Source: an uncultured Sutterella sp. (GTDB lineage Bacteria > Pseudomonadota > Gammaproteobacteria > Burkholderiales > Burkholderiaceae_F). Taken from it: a stretch of 64,000 bases of DNA. The notes beneath the pieces are model-generated. The model was given only the letters and a program-made list of their open reading frames with translations, was not told the origin of the DNA and ran no database searches. The translations under genes and the position numbers were made by a program. The DNA lies in the NCBI GenBank assembly GCA_900545335.1, contig UQYP01000011.1, positions 10,158 through 74,157 on the forward strand, given 5' to 3'. This document shows positions 49,682 through 58,585 of this stretch, in pieces; the first letter of the stretch is position 1, and each line of letters starts with the position of its first letter.

Positions 49682-51358
49682 CTAGCCTTGATAGGCTCGG
49701 GCGTTTTCTATGAGTTCAGAGGCATTGTCTCTTGCCTTCTTTGTTACGTCTGCCCCTGCGAGCATCCGTGCCAATTCTTCAATACGCTCAGAATCACTTA
49801 AAAGCTGCAGTCTGCTTACCGTCTGACCGTTTTCCTGAGACTTTTGTACTCTCAGGTGAGTGTGACCGTAAGAGGCTACTTGCGGTAAGTGCGTCACACA
49901 CATGACCTGGCGTTCAAAAGAGAGTTTTTTAAGAAGCTTACCGACAACATCGGCCACTGCGCCGCCGATCCCTGCGTCGACTTCATCAAAAATGAGCGTA
50001 TCGACCGGAGTCTGTTTGGAGGTGATCACGGAGATCGCTAGACTGATGCGGGAAAGTTCACCGCCGGAGGCAACTTTAGAGAGAGCTCGTGCAGGAACGC
50101 CTGCGTGGCCGGCTACTAAAAATTCACAGCGCTCAAGCCCGCAAGCTCCGGGTTCTGCCGTATTGAGCGTTGCCTCAAAACGTCCCCCGGTCATGGAGAG
50201 CATCTGCATGGCTTCAGTTACCTGCTGGGAAAGCGTTTTGGCAGCCAGGTGTCTTTTTTTCGAAAGAGTTCTGGCTAAAGACATGTACGCATTGCGAGCA
50301 GTCTCTTCTTCTTTTTCAAGCGCTTCTAAGTCCAGGTTTTGCTGCAGTGCCTGAAGTTTTTGAGTCGTTTCTTCAAACTTTTCAAAAAGATCCTCGGGCA
50401 GTGTATGAAACTTTCGGGCAGCATTAAAGTAAAGTGATACGCGGGCATCGACCTCTTCAAACCGACCTTCATCCAGATCGGTTCTGTCGCGATAGCGCTC
50501 CAGTTCCCGAACGGCATCTTCAACAATCGCTAAAGCGTCATTGAGCTGATTGGCAATGTCGCCCAGTTTTTCATCGTACTGAGCCAACCCCTGCAGTCTT
50601 TCGGTATTGCGTCCCAGTAGACTTAATGCACTTTCATCTTTGTCCGAGAGGTCGTCAGCGGCACTTTGAAGTGCATCCAATATGTCATGCGCATTGCCGA
50701 GTCTGCGATGCTCGGCGTTGAGTTCTTCCCATTCGCCCTTAACCGGATGAATTTGGGATAACTCATCGTGCACCCAAGCAAGCCGCTCAGCTTCATCGGC
50801 TAACTTTTTGGCATCCTCTTTTGCTTCAGAAAGACGCTTTCGGCTTTCCTGCCAGAGCAAAAAAGCTTTCCGCGTGGCGGTCAATTCATCGGTGTAACCC
50901 CCGAAAGCATCCAAAAGGTTTAATTGACCGTTGGGTTTGAGAAGCGACTGTTGTGCGTTTTGCCCATGGATATCCAAAAGTTTTACGGCTAACTCTTTAA
51001 CTTGCGAAGCTGTTACGGCAATACCGTTGATCCAGGAGCGCGATCTTCCGCTTCGATCAATCACACGGCGAATAATGGCGGTTTTTTCCAAAAGATCGTC
51101 TTCTGCGATGAGGGCATCGTCACGAAGAATCTGAAGGACTTCGTCATTGATGTCAAAAATGGCAGTGAGATCCGTTTGCTTTGCTCCTTCACGGATCAGC
51201 CCCGTATCGGATCGAGCCCCTAAAATCTGCTGTATGGCATCAATTAAGATGGATTTACCCGCGCCCGTTTCGCCGGTTAAAACCGTCAGTCCGGATGCAA
51301 GATCCAGATTCAGTTCCTTAACAATGACAAAGTCTTTGAGCGAAAGGTGCGTGAGCAT
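49682..51358 (-). CDS. recN: DNA-repair ATPase RecN
   Basis: 558 residues, SMC-like. The N-terminal Walker A reads GLTVLTGETGAGKSILIDAI. A long central coiled coil (roughly 150-370) is interrupted by the hinge, and the C-terminal half carries the ABC signature SKVASGGELSRISLAISV and Walker B DTLIFDEVDAGIGG. RecN acts early in double-strand-break repair. It starts 9 nt downstream of nadK and is convergent with fur. The order fabI-nadK-recN is typical for nadK-recN. An in-frame TTG two codons upstream of the ATG is ignored. Confidence 0.95.
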   Translation of the reverse strand: MLTHLSLKDFVIVKELNLDLASGLTVLTGETGAGKSILIDAIQQILGARSDTGLIREGAKQTDLTAIFDINDEVLQILRDDALIAEDDLLEKTAIIRRVIDRSGRSRSWINGIAVTASQVKELAVKLLDIHGQNAQQSLLKPNGQLNLLDAFGGYTDELTATRKAFLLWQESRKRLSEAKEDAKKLADEAERLAWVHDELSQIHPVKGEWEELNAEHRRLGNAHDILDALQSAADDLSDKDESALSLLGRNTERLQGLAQYDEKLGDIANQLNDALAIVEDAVRELERYRDRTDLDEGRFEEVDARVSLYFNAARKFHTLPEDLFEKFEETTQKLQALQQNLDLEALEKEEETARNAYMSLARTLSKKRHLAAKTLSQQVTEAMQMLSMTGGRFEATLNTAEPGACGLERCEFLVAGHAGVPARALSKVASGGELSRISLAISVITSKQTPVDTLIFDEVDAGIGGAVADVVGKLLKKLSFERQVMCVTHLPQVASYGHTHLRVQKSQENGQTVSRLQLLSDSERIEELARMLAGADVTKKARDNASELIENARAYQG

Positions 51359-51367
51359 AATCAAACT

Positions 51368-52258
51368 CTAGTCTTTAATAGGAAGCGAGGCGTTGTCCGA
51401 AGGCATGAGATTCCAGTAGAGCTTTCGGCGCAGGGTGTCGTAGTGATTGTGTCCGATCGGATGCAGAATCGTAAAACTTTCGGGCAAAGTCCTCACTCGC
51501 AGGATGTCGCCCTTTTGCATCGGGAAAAAGTCCTGCATGTCGCAGTAGGCAGAAGCTTCTCTTGCTTCAATTAAACTGATGTCAACGGTGCTTGAGCCCG
51601 GCAGAACAATCGGTCGGTTGGTGAGCGCATGGGGCGCAACCGGCACAAGCACCATGGCGTTTAGTGCCGGGTGCAGAATAGGGCCGCCGGCGGCCATCGC
51701 ATAAGCCGTGGAGCCCGTTGCCGAAGAGACAATGACGCCGTCGGCGCGCTGAGTAGCCATGGGGTGACCGTCTACCCAAACGTTAAATTCCACCATTGAG
51801 CCCGCTCGGCCGTGGGTGATGCCTGCGTCGTTGACGGCAGTGGCAGTGAAAACATTTTTGCCTGCACGGTACACACGCACGGAAAGCATGGATCGGGTGT
51901 CGACCTCGTACTCACCCCGAAGTAAAGGTGGAAGGTCCTTATCCATTTCCTGCAAAGAGAAATCCGTGATAAAGCCCAGGCGTCCGGCATTAATAGCAAT
52001 AATAGGGAGCTTAAAGCGTGCCATTCTGCGGGCGATGCCAAGCGTTGTGCCGTCACCTCCGAGCATAATGATGACGTCAGCTTTTTCTCCGAGTTCTTCC
52101 AAACTGACCCCTTTTGAGCCCGGCAAATGTGCTGCTGTGCTCTCTTCGAGCAGGTAATCCATTTTTTCAGCGTGCAAAATGCTCAGAAGCTTCTGAAGAG
52201 CCTCTCCCATGGGTTCGGTACGTTTGGCAAAAACAGCAGCGGTTTTAAAGGCTTTCAC
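51368..52258 (-). CDS. nadK: NAD+ kinase
   Basis: 296 residues. The catalytic GGDGTTLGIARRMA loop, the INAGRLGFITDFS segment and the conserved HGRAGSMVEFNV and SSATGSTAYAMAAGGPI motifs are those of ATP-dependent NAD+ kinase, the source of NADP+. A GTG start is used. It ends 9 nt upstream of recN and is separated from fabI by a hairpin. Confidence 0.95.
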   Translation of the reverse strand: MKAFKTAAVFAKRTEPMGEALQKLLSILHAEKMDYLLEESTAAHLPGSKGVSLEELGEKADVIIMLGGDGTTLGIARRMARFKLPIIAINAGRLGFITDFSLQEMDKDLPPLLRGEYEVDTRSMLSVRVYRAGKNVFTATAVNDAGITHGRAGSMVEFNVWVDGHPMATQRADGVIVSSATGSTAYAMAAGGPILHPALNAMVLVPVAPHALTNRPIVLPGSSTVDISLIEAREASAYCDMQDFFPMQKGDILRVRTLPESFTILHPIGHNHYDTLRRKLYWNLMPSDNASLPIKD

Positions 52259-52281
52259 TTTTTGTTCTCTAAAAGCAGACT

Positions 52282-52309
52282 TGACCGAAAAAGCGAACTT
52301 TTTCGGTCA
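52282..52309 (-). terminator. Hairpin between fabI and nadK
   Basis: A 12-bp stem TGACCGAAAAAG / CTTTTTCGGTCA (52282-52293, 52298-52309) has a 4-base loop. On the minus strand only CTGCTTTT follows, so it may attenuate rather than stop transcription into nadK. Confidence 0.65.
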
Positions 52310-52329
52310 TGCAAAGGTTCTGTAATCAA

Positions 52330-53121
52330 CTATTGCTCGATATCTGAACCGATAGCCACACTGTGGAAACCGGCATCCACATGCACGATTTCTCCGGTGA
52401 CGGCGCTTGCTAAGTCAGAAAGCAGGAACGCAGCGACGTTACCGACTTCTTCAATGGTCACCGTGCGGCGAAGGGGCGCATTGGCTTCCATGTGATGAAG
52501 CATCTTGGAAAAGCCCTGAATGCCCGAGGCCGCTAAAGTTTTGATGGGGCCGGCAGAAATCGCATTGGCACGGATTCCCTTGGGACCGACAGAGCTTGCA
52601 ATGTACCGGGTGCTAGCTTCAAGAGCAGCTTTGCAAAGACCCATTGTGTTGTAGTTGGGGACAACACGTTCGCCGCCCAGATAGGTAAGCGTTAAAAGGG
52701 AGCCTGCGCGGCCTTCCATAAGGGGAAGCGCAGCGCGTGCAACAGCCGGGAACGAGTAAGCTGAAATGTCCATGGCGATCTTGAAAGCATCGCGCGTGCA
52801 GCCTTCAAGGAAGTCACCTGCGATCGCTTCACGCGGAGCAAAACCGATCGAGTGAACGAGACCGTCCAAGGCACCCCAGCGCTCTTTAATCTGAGCAAAA
52901 GTATTATTGATTTGTTCGTCGTTGGAGACATCCATCTGAAGTACAAAATCACTGCCGAAATCAGCGGCAAAACCCGCAACGCGGTCTTTAAAGCGTTCGT
53001 TGGCATAGGAGAAAGCCAGTTCGGCGCCTTCGCGATGACAGCATTTGGCGATACCGTAAGCAATGGAGCGGTTGGAGACGATCCCGGTGATCAGAATCTT
53101 TTTACCTTGAAGAAAACCCAT
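52330..53121 (-). CDS. fabI: Enoyl-[acyl-carrier-protein] reductase (NADH) FabI
   Basis: 263 residues of the short-chain dehydrogenase fold. The N-terminal MGFLQGKKILITGIVSNRSI is the FabI form of the cofactor loop. The catalytic Y-x6-K lies in YNTMGLCKAALEA, and SAGPIKTLAASGI and the final GEIVHVDAGFHSV are characteristic. It performs the last reduction of each fatty-acid elongation round. Confidence 0.96.
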   Translation of the reverse strand: MGFLQGKKILITGIVSNRSIAYGIAKCCHREGAELAFSYANERFKDRVAGFAADFGSDFVLQMDVSNDEQINNTFAQIKERWGALDGLVHSIGFAPREAIAGDFLEGCTRDAFKIAMDISAYSFPAVARAALPLMEGRAGSLLTLTYLGGERVVPNYNTMGLCKAALEASTRYIASSVGPKGIRANAISAGPIKTLAASGIQGFSKMLHHMEANAPLRRTVTIEEVGNVAAFLLSDLASAVTGEIVHVDAGFHSVAIGSDIEQ

Positions 53122-53213
53122 TTCATCCTCACTTTAAATGATGTGTGATAACGGGTTGATTTTAACTAAAGAGGTTAAAAGTTTGAAGAGAACAGACAAA
53201 TGCGAAGACTTTG

Positions 53214-54734
53214 TCAGTGCGGAATCACCAAACGCTGTCCCGGTCTTAAATCTTTGGTTTGAAGCTTATTTTCATCCATGATTGCGCTCACACTGGTTCT
53301 GTGACGCTGAGCAATCGTATAGAGTGTGTCGCCTCTTTTGACCCGATAGGCACTCTTGCGAAGCCCCGTTCTCTGAACTTCTCGGACTGTAAGCCGCAGA
53401 CGCTGCCCCACTCTGATAGTGTTCGTTTTGAGCTTATTTTGTTTTCGGATATCGGCCGTTTTGACTCCGAAACGAGCCGCAATACCCGAGAGCGTATCGC
53501 CGCTTCGAACACGGTAGGTAATACGGCGAGTGGTCGGCAAGGGGACAAGCTTTAAGGCAGAGTCAGCCTCAGCCACCTTGATGTCACTTTTGGCTAGAGC
53601 GTCCTTAACCAATAGGGTGCTGCCGGTTTGCACTCGGCGATTTTTAGGAATCTTATTGGCCGCACGCAATTCCTCTTCAGTCATGCCGAAGCGTTTGGCA
53701 ATGGCTTTAAGAGACTCGCCTTTTTTGACCGTGTATGTGGACCAATTGGATAGCGGTTTGCCGGTTGCCTGCCAATTGATGAGATTAGAGACAAAAGCAT
53801 CGGCTTTGGCTGCCGGAATCAAAATAGAGCCCTGGTGGGCCGCGACCACAACGGGGCGGTTAAAGCTCGGGTTAAGGAGCCTGAATTCCTGCAGATCCGT
53901 TTCAGCCAATTGAGCCGCTGTTTCCAAATCCAGATCCCGGTTTTTGTTCACGCGAACAAAGTACGGTTCATTGGCAATCGCAGGCAGCTTTAATCCGTAG
54001 CGGTCCGGGTCTTCAATGAGTTTTTTAATGGCTAAAAGTTTGGGCACGTATCGTGCGGTCTCGCGCGGCAGGGGCAGACTCATGTAGTCCGTGGGTTTGC
54101 CTCGGGCGGCGTTGGCGGCAATCGCCCGCCTGATGCTGCCTTCTCCCCAGTTGTAAGCCGCAAGCGCCAGGTGCCAATCCTCAAACTGATTGTGCAGATA
54201 CTGCAGATAATCAAGCGCAGCGCGGGTGCTTTCGATGACATCGAGCCTGTCATCGCGCCAGCTCGACTGCCTTAAATCGAAAATGTCGCCCGTAGAGGGC
54301 AGAAATTGCCAAAGACCGGCTGCTTTGGATCGGGAAAGCGCTTCGGGCTGAAAAGCACTTTCTACAAAGGGCAGAAGAGCCAACTCAGAGGGCATCCCGC
54401 GTTTTTGAGTTTCCGAGACGATGAAATAAAGATACATTCTCGCTCGGAAAGCCATCTGTTCGGTGTAGGGGAGTGCTTTGGTGTAGCGGTTTAATTCCCG
54501 GTCAACGACTGCTTCAGGTAAGTCAGATAATCCGAAGCCTCGTCTGATAGTGACCCAAATGGTGTCATCAGGATTAATGCGGCTGCGCTGAGCTTCTCGC
54601 AGCTCAACCGATTTTGCCAATTCGTTTTCACCCACCGGAATGTCGGCAAGCAAATCGACAAACTCTGAAGCTGCGGCGCTCAGAGACCATCCGAGTCCGG
54701 CCACAACAATGGCGAGCTGTTTGAAAGCGTTCAA
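53214..54734 (-). CDS. mltD: Membrane-bound lytic murein transglycosylase D with three LysM repeats
   Basis: 506 residues from the TTG at 54734. The signal peptide (NAFKQLAIVVAGLGWSLSAA) precedes a GH23 lytic transglycosylase domain, with the catalytic Glu in LPFVESAFQPEA, SKAAGLWQFLPSTGD and ALAAYNWGEGSIRRAI. Three LysM domains follow (TYTVKKGESLKAIAKRFGM; TYRVRSGDTLSGIAARFGV; AYRVKRGDTLYTIAQRHRT). It cleaves peptidoglycan to 1,6-anhydro products. Unlike E. coli MltD it shows no lipobox, so it may be periplasmic or anchored otherwise. The start is set by AAGAGG 6 nt upstream, just past the fnr stop (10-nt gap); the longer frame overlaps fnr. Confidence 0.92.
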   Translation of the reverse strand: MNAFKQLAIVVAGLGWSLSAAASEFVDLLADIPVGENELAKSVELREAQRSRINPDDTIWVTIRRGFGLSDLPEAVVDRELNRYTKALPYTEQMAFRARMYLYFIVSETQKRGMPSELALLPFVESAFQPEALSRSKAAGLWQFLPSTGDIFDLRQSSWRDDRLDVIESTRAALDYLQYLHNQFEDWHLALAAYNWGEGSIRRAIAANAARGKPTDYMSLPLPRETARYVPKLLAIKKLIEDPDRYGLKLPAIANEPYFVRVNKNRDLDLETAAQLAETDLQEFRLLNPSFNRPVVVAAHQGSILIPAAKADAFVSNLINWQATGKPLSNWSTYTVKKGESLKAIAKRFGMTEEELRAANKIPKNRRVQTGSTLLVKDALAKSDIKVAEADSALKLVPLPTTRRITYRVRSGDTLSGIAARFGVKTADIRKQNKLKTNTIRVGQRLRLTVREVQRTGLRKSAYRVKRGDTLYTIAQRHRTSVSAIMDENKLQTKDLRPGQRLVIPH

Positions 54735-54744
54735 GAAAAACCTC

Positions 54745-55506
54745 TTATTGCTCTTCAGGGACTTCTTCGGAATTTTGTCCGGAGACAATCGCCCGCAGTC
54801 CTTCGGCGTCAACAATATGCACGTGCTTTTGATTGACGGCGATTAAGTTGTCGTGCGAGAAGCGCGATAAGACGCGGCTTACCGTTTCAAGTTTAAGTCC
54901 CAGATAGGATCCGATTTCTGCCCGAGTCATCCGTAAAACGAACTCCGTTCTGGAGTAGCCTCGGGATTCAAAGCGTTGAGAGAGGTTTAAAAGGAAGGCC
55001 GCAAGACGCTCTTCGGCGTGCATTGAGCCCAATAAAAGCATGAGACCGTGCTGACGCACGATCTCACGGGAGAGTACTTTTTGAAAGTGCAGATTGTAGC
55101 CTTCAATTTCACTGCAGGCGGCGAGGATCCGTTCGTAGGGAATAACGCACACTTCAGTGTCTTCAAGGGCAATCACGTCGCAGGAGTGCACTTCGTTGGC
55201 AATGCCGTCGAGTCCGATCAGTTCTCCGGACATATGAAAATTCGTCACCTGCTCGCGTCCGTCACTGCTCATCACGGAGCTTTTCAAAAAGCCCAATCGA
55301 ATAGCGTAGATTGCTTCGAAACGATCTCCGGCTCTGAAAAGGGGTTCACCGCGGTGAATACGTTTTCGAGAAGCAATTAAGTCTTCCAGACGGTCAATAT
55401 CGCGTAAAGATAATCCGAGAGGGACACAATGCTCACGAAGATTGCAATGTGAGCAACTGATCCTCAAAGAAGGTACGGCAGACAGATTCGGAGACAAAGT
55501 CGACAT
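54745..55506 (-). CDS. fnr: Anaerobic regulator FNR (Fe-S CRP-family)
   Basis: 253 residues. The N-terminal cluster ligands are C18-x2-C21-x5-C27, with the fourth Cys at C109 (HSCDVIALE). A cyclic-nucleotide-type beta-roll and dimer helix follow, then the C-terminal helix-turn-helix EIGSYLGLKLETVSRVLSRF with the E-x2-S-R recognition pattern of FNR. It binds TTGAT-N4-ATCAA as an oxygen-sensitive [4Fe-4S] dimer. It is divergent from hemN and upstream of mltD. Its targets here probably include hemN and the autotransporter promoter at 40027. Confidence 0.95.
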   Translation of the reverse strand: MSTLSPNLSAVPSLRISCSHCNLREHCVPLGLSLRDIDRLEDLIASRKRIHRGEPLFRAGDRFEAIYAIRLGFLKSSVMSSDGREQVTNFHMSGELIGLDGIANEVHSCDVIALEDTEVCVIPYERILAACSEIEGYNLHFQKVLSREIVRQHGLMLLLGSMHAEERLAAFLLNLSQRFESRGYSRTEFVLRMTRAEIGSYLGLKLETVSRVLSRFSHDNLIAVNQKHVHIVDAEGLRAIVSGQNSEEVPEEQ

Positions 55507-55594
55507 GGAATGCCATCAAAAAAATGTTTCAGACATATTGGGTGGCAGCGGGCGGGAATCCCTTTCAGTTTGCGGTAATAATTCCCGTGCACAA

Positions 55595-55639
55595 TGTGAC
55601 CGTTGTCACCGATATTATTTTGCTTTTGACTTTCGTCAA
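55595..55639. promoter_or_regulatory. Twin TGAC-N4-GTCA boxes in the fnr/hemN divergent region
   Basis: GTGAC-CGTT-GTCAC (55596-55609) and TTGAC-TTTC-GTCAA (55626-55639) share a TGAC-N4-GTCA core, with centres exactly 30 bp (about three turns) apart. The second is a two-mismatch FNR box; the first, read as TGTGA-N6-TCACC (55595-55610), also resembles a CRP site. They lie 67-110 bp upstream of hemN. Confidence 0.6.
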
Positions 55640-55705
55640 AGTTTGATTGTGAAATGATATCAGAAGTTTAACTTAAATCAAATTGGTGAATTTTAGGATT
55701 TTCCC

Positions 55706-57100
55706 ATGTTGACTGATCCGAATCTGACCGGCGTTGAGTTGCCTTCTATAGAACTGCTGCAAAAATTTGATGTTCCTGCCCCGCGTTATACGTCTTATCC
55801 GACGGCTGACCGTTTTAATAAGAACTTTACGGCAGCCGACTATGAAGAGGCTTTAAAAACCAGAGAGCTGGGCAAGCCTTTGAGTCTTTATGTGCATATT
55901 CCTTTCTGTAACGACATCTGCTTTTACTGCGGCTGCAATAAACAGGTTACGCGCGATCACAGTAAAAGTGCGGAGTACCTTGATGTCCTGGATCAGGAAA
56001 TCGGTTTGGTTAAAGAAAGAATAACAGGTGAAACCACCGTCAGTCAGCTGCACTTTGGGGGCGGCTCACCGACCTTTTTAAATAATGAAGAAATTGAGCG
56101 CGTGATGGATCTCATCACGAGCCGCTTCCCGCTTCAGGCCGGGGGTGAATTTTCTATTGAGGTCGATCCCAGAACCTGTCCGCCCGATAAGGTGCAAACG
56201 CTTGCTAAGGTAGGTTTAAATCGCATGAGCTGCGGTGTGCAGGACTTTAATCCGGAAGTTCAAAAGGCAGTCAACCGCATTCAGCCTTTTGAAATGACGC
56301 GTGAGACGATGCTTGCCGCTCGTGAAGCGGGTTTCCATTCTATTAATATGGACTTGATTTACGGCTTGCCCAAGCAAACCCGAAAGAGCTTTGAAAAAAC
56401 GCTCGATCAGGTACTCGAACTCTCGCCCGATCGCATCGCGCTTTATCACTATGCGCACTTGCCGCATCACTTCCCGCCTCAGCGCCGTATCTTGGATGCG
56501 GATTTGCCGAGCACGGTTGAAAAGGTTCATATCATGATGGATGCGATTACGCGTTTAACACAAAACGGTTATCGCTATATCGGGATGGATCATTTTGCGA
56601 AAGTTATCGATGAATTGGCGGTTGCGCAGCAGCAAGGAAAACTGCAGCGTAATTTCCAAGGCTACTCCACCCGTCCTGACTGTGACATGGTGGCCTTAGG
56701 TGTCTCAGCAATCAGTAACGTTCATCACTGCTATGCCTGCAATCCCCGTGAATTGCAAGCCTACTATGAAGCGATTCGGGCTGGACGCTTAGCAACTAAC
56801 CGCGGCTATAAACTCAGCGAAGAAGATCAGTTGCGTCACGCTGTGATTATGACCATTATGTGTCAGTTCCGAGTGGTTAAAGCTGAAATTGAAGAGCGCT
56901 TTGGAATCAACTTTGATGAAACCTTTGCTTATGAGCTCAGAAAACTTCAGAACTATCAGAAGGTAGGTTTTGTTGAATTAGCGCCGGAAGAAATTGTGGT
57001 GAGCCCGAAGGGTAAGATTTTTGTCCGAGCGGTTGCCATGCAGTTTGATCGGTATTTAAGAGAATCCGATCGGGCAGGTGGGTACTCTAAGATCGCCTAG
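55706..57100 (+). CDS. hemN: Oxygen-independent coproporphyrinogen III dehydrogenase HemN
   Basis: 464 residues. The radical-SAM cluster is C68-x3-C72-x2-C75 (CNDICFYC), with a further Cys at 77 as in HemN. The N-terminal FDVPAPRYTSYPTADRFN and LHFGGGSPTFL, the GSP/GGG SAM-binding region, are typical. A C-terminal domain completes the expected length (E. coli 457). It makes protoporphyrinogen without oxygen. It is divergent from fnr with FNR-like boxes between them. A strong terminator follows. Confidence 0.96.
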   Translation: MLTDPNLTGVELPSIELLQKFDVPAPRYTSYPTADRFNKNFTAADYEEALKTRELGKPLSLYVHIPFCNDICFYCGCNKQVTRDHSKSAEYLDVLDQEIGLVKERITGETTVSQLHFGGGSPTFLNNEEIERVMDLITSRFPLQAGGEFSIEVDPRTCPPDKVQTLAKVGLNRMSCGVQDFNPEVQKAVNRIQPFEMTRETMLAAREAGFHSINMDLIYGLPKQTRKSFEKTLDQVLELSPDRIALYHYAHLPHHFPPQRRILDADLPSTVEKVHIMMDAITRLTQNGYRYIGMDHFAKVIDELAVAQQQGKLQRNFQGYSTRPDCDMVALGVSAISNVHHCYACNPRELQAYYEAIRAGRLATNRGYKLSEEDQLRHAVIMTIMCQFRVVKAEIEERFGINFDETFAYELRKLQNYQKVGFVELAPEEIVVSPKGKIFVRAVAMQFDRYLRESDRAGGYSKIA

Positions 57101-57129
57101 TTCGAAAATCGAAAACAAACTTAAAAATA

Positions 57130-57167
57130 GAGGCAGGTTCCTGAGACTACCTGCCTCGATTTTTTTT
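57130..57167 (+). terminator. Terminator after hemN
   Basis: A 9-bp stem GAGGCAGGT / ACCTGCCTC (57130-57138, 57149-57157) is followed by GA and eight T. Confidence 0.93.
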
Positions 57168-57177
57168 AGAGGATCGG

Positions 57178-57237
57178 AAAATTCCATATTGTATTATGGA
57201 ATTTTGGCTAAATTTCCATGATATATTATGGAAATTT
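57178..57237. repeat. Twin long AT-rich palindromes in a convergent gap
   Basis: Palindrome 1 has 11-bp arms AAAATTCCATA / TATGGAATTTT (57178-57205, 6-bp spacer). Palindrome 2 has 10-bp arms AAATTTCCAT / ATGGAAATTT (57210-57237, 8-bp spacer). Their centres are 32 bp apart and both share TTCCAT...ATGGAA. They lie between the hemN terminator and the 3' end of metC, where no promoter is expected. A terminator for metC is possible, but the stems are AT-rich and no T-run follows. Confidence 0.7.
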
Positions 57238-57311
57238 CTTATTAATATATTTGAAATGTTATACACCCTCTTGCCACAAAGGTATTTCGTTGAAACAGAG
57301 TGTTTAAGTTT

Positions 57312-58481
57312 TCAGTGAGGCAATTTTTCAAAAGCCTGTTTTAGGTCCTCAATGAGATCATCAGGATTTTCCAGGCCAACAGCAATTCGGATCATCCTTT
57401 CAAAAGGCATGGGTGTTTTTGTTCTTGTGCCATAGCTTTGAATTAAAAGACTTTCAAAACCACCCCAGGAGTAGCCTCGACCGAAAATCTTTAAGGCATC
57501 AATCATGGGGGCGAGTTGATTGGCGTATTTTTCTTTAAAGACCACACCAAACAGAGAGGTTGCACCTTTAAAGTCCCGCTTCCAGATCGAATAAGAAGGA
57601 TCGGTGGGAAGAGCCGGCCACAAAACCCGTTCAACCTCTTCTCGGGTCAAAAGCCAGTCAATGATTTTTCTTGCACCTTCAGTGGCCGCTTGAACACGCA
57701 CTGCCATAGAGTGCAAACCTCGGTAGGCAAGATAGATGTCATCGCAGCTTGTGGTCTGTCCGGTTTGAACAATTGTTCGATAAGCCTTGGGCCAGGTCTT
57801 TTCGTTACAGATCACAACGCCCATGGTGAGATCAGAATGCCCGCCTATGTATTTGGTCGCAGCATGAACGACCACATCAATGCCCACTTCAAGCGGTTCG
57901 AAATATAGGGGAGTAGCCCAAGTGTTATCGATGACGCTGATGATATTGTGTTCCTGACAGGCTTTGGCGATAGCCGGAACATCGGGCATTTCAAAAGTGT
58001 GAGAGCCCGGAGTTTCGAGCATCAGCAAAGTCGTATTAGGTTTAAAGTAAGAAACAATGTCCTTGCCGACTGAAGGCGGGAAAAATTCCACCTCGATGCC
58101 CATCCGTCTTAAGATTTCTTCAGCAAATTCCCGAGTCGGTCCGTAGATCGTATCGACAAACAGAGCATGGTCGCCCGCTTTTAAAAACGCTAAGAGAGGA
58201 ATTGTGCAGGCTGCCAATCCTGAGGGAAAGGCCCAGGCTCCTTTGGCTTTTGGACCTTCCAAGGCGCAGAGAGCTTTGTAGAAAGCATGATGCGTGGGAG
58301 AGCCGTAGGTTCCGTAAGGAATCTTGTCTTCAATCATGTCGCGCTCGTGCATGGCGCGATCCATCATATCTTTGGCAGATTGGTGCAAAACCGTAGAAGC
58401 ACGAATGACCGGGGGATTAACAAAATCATAGTCGTCAGAAATATGGCGGCCGGCATGAACCAACAAAGTTTCCTCACGCAT
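57312..58481 (-). CDS. metC: Cystathionine beta-lyase MetC
   Basis: 389 residues of the Cys/Met PLP-dependent family. Landmarks are the aromatic YGTYGSPTHHAFYKALCALE, the PLP-lysine region HAATKYIGGHSDLTMG (Lys ~210) and the late WGGFESLLIQSYG, which follow the MetC pattern rather than cystathionine gamma-synthase. It converts cystathionine to homocysteine, ammonia and pyruvate. AAAGGAAAG lies directly before the ATG. It is monocistronic. Confidence 0.92.
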   Translation of the reverse strand: MREETLLVHAGRHISDDYDFVNPPVIRASTVLHQSAKDMMDRAMHERDMIEDKIPYGTYGSPTHHAFYKALCALEGPKAKGAWAFPSGLAACTIPLLAFLKAGDHALFVDTIYGPTREFAEEILRRMGIEVEFFPPSVGKDIVSYFKPNTTLLMLETPGSHTFEMPDVPAIAKACQEHNIISVIDNTWATPLYFEPLEVGIDVVVHAATKYIGGHSDLTMGVVICNEKTWPKAYRTIVQTGQTTSCDDIYLAYRGLHSMAVRVQAATEGARKIIDWLLTREEVERVLWPALPTDPSYSIWKRDFKGATSLFGVVFKEKYANQLAPMIDALKIFGRGYSWGGFESLLIQSYGTRTKTPMPFERMIRIAVGLENPDDLIEDLKQAFEKLPH

Positions 58482-58530
58482 ACTACTTTCCTTTCCTAAA
58501 GATGAACCATTTATGAATGTAGCAGGTATT

Positions 58531-58574
58531 AAAAAAAGGAATTAACTCCGCACCGTAAGAGCGGAATTAATTCC
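58531..58574 (-). terminator. Terminator after the charged secreted-protein gene
   Basis: A 14-bp stem with one mismatch, GGAATTAACTCCGC / GCGGAATTAATTCC (58538-58551, 58561-58574), is followed on the minus strand by seven T. Confidence 0.9.
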
Positions 58575-58585
58575 CAAACAATGCG

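Noticed and set aside
54735..54815. Upstream extension of mltD into fnr
   Set aside because: It overlaps the fnr 3' end, and the TTG at 54734 has AAGAGG at the right distance and starts the signal peptide.
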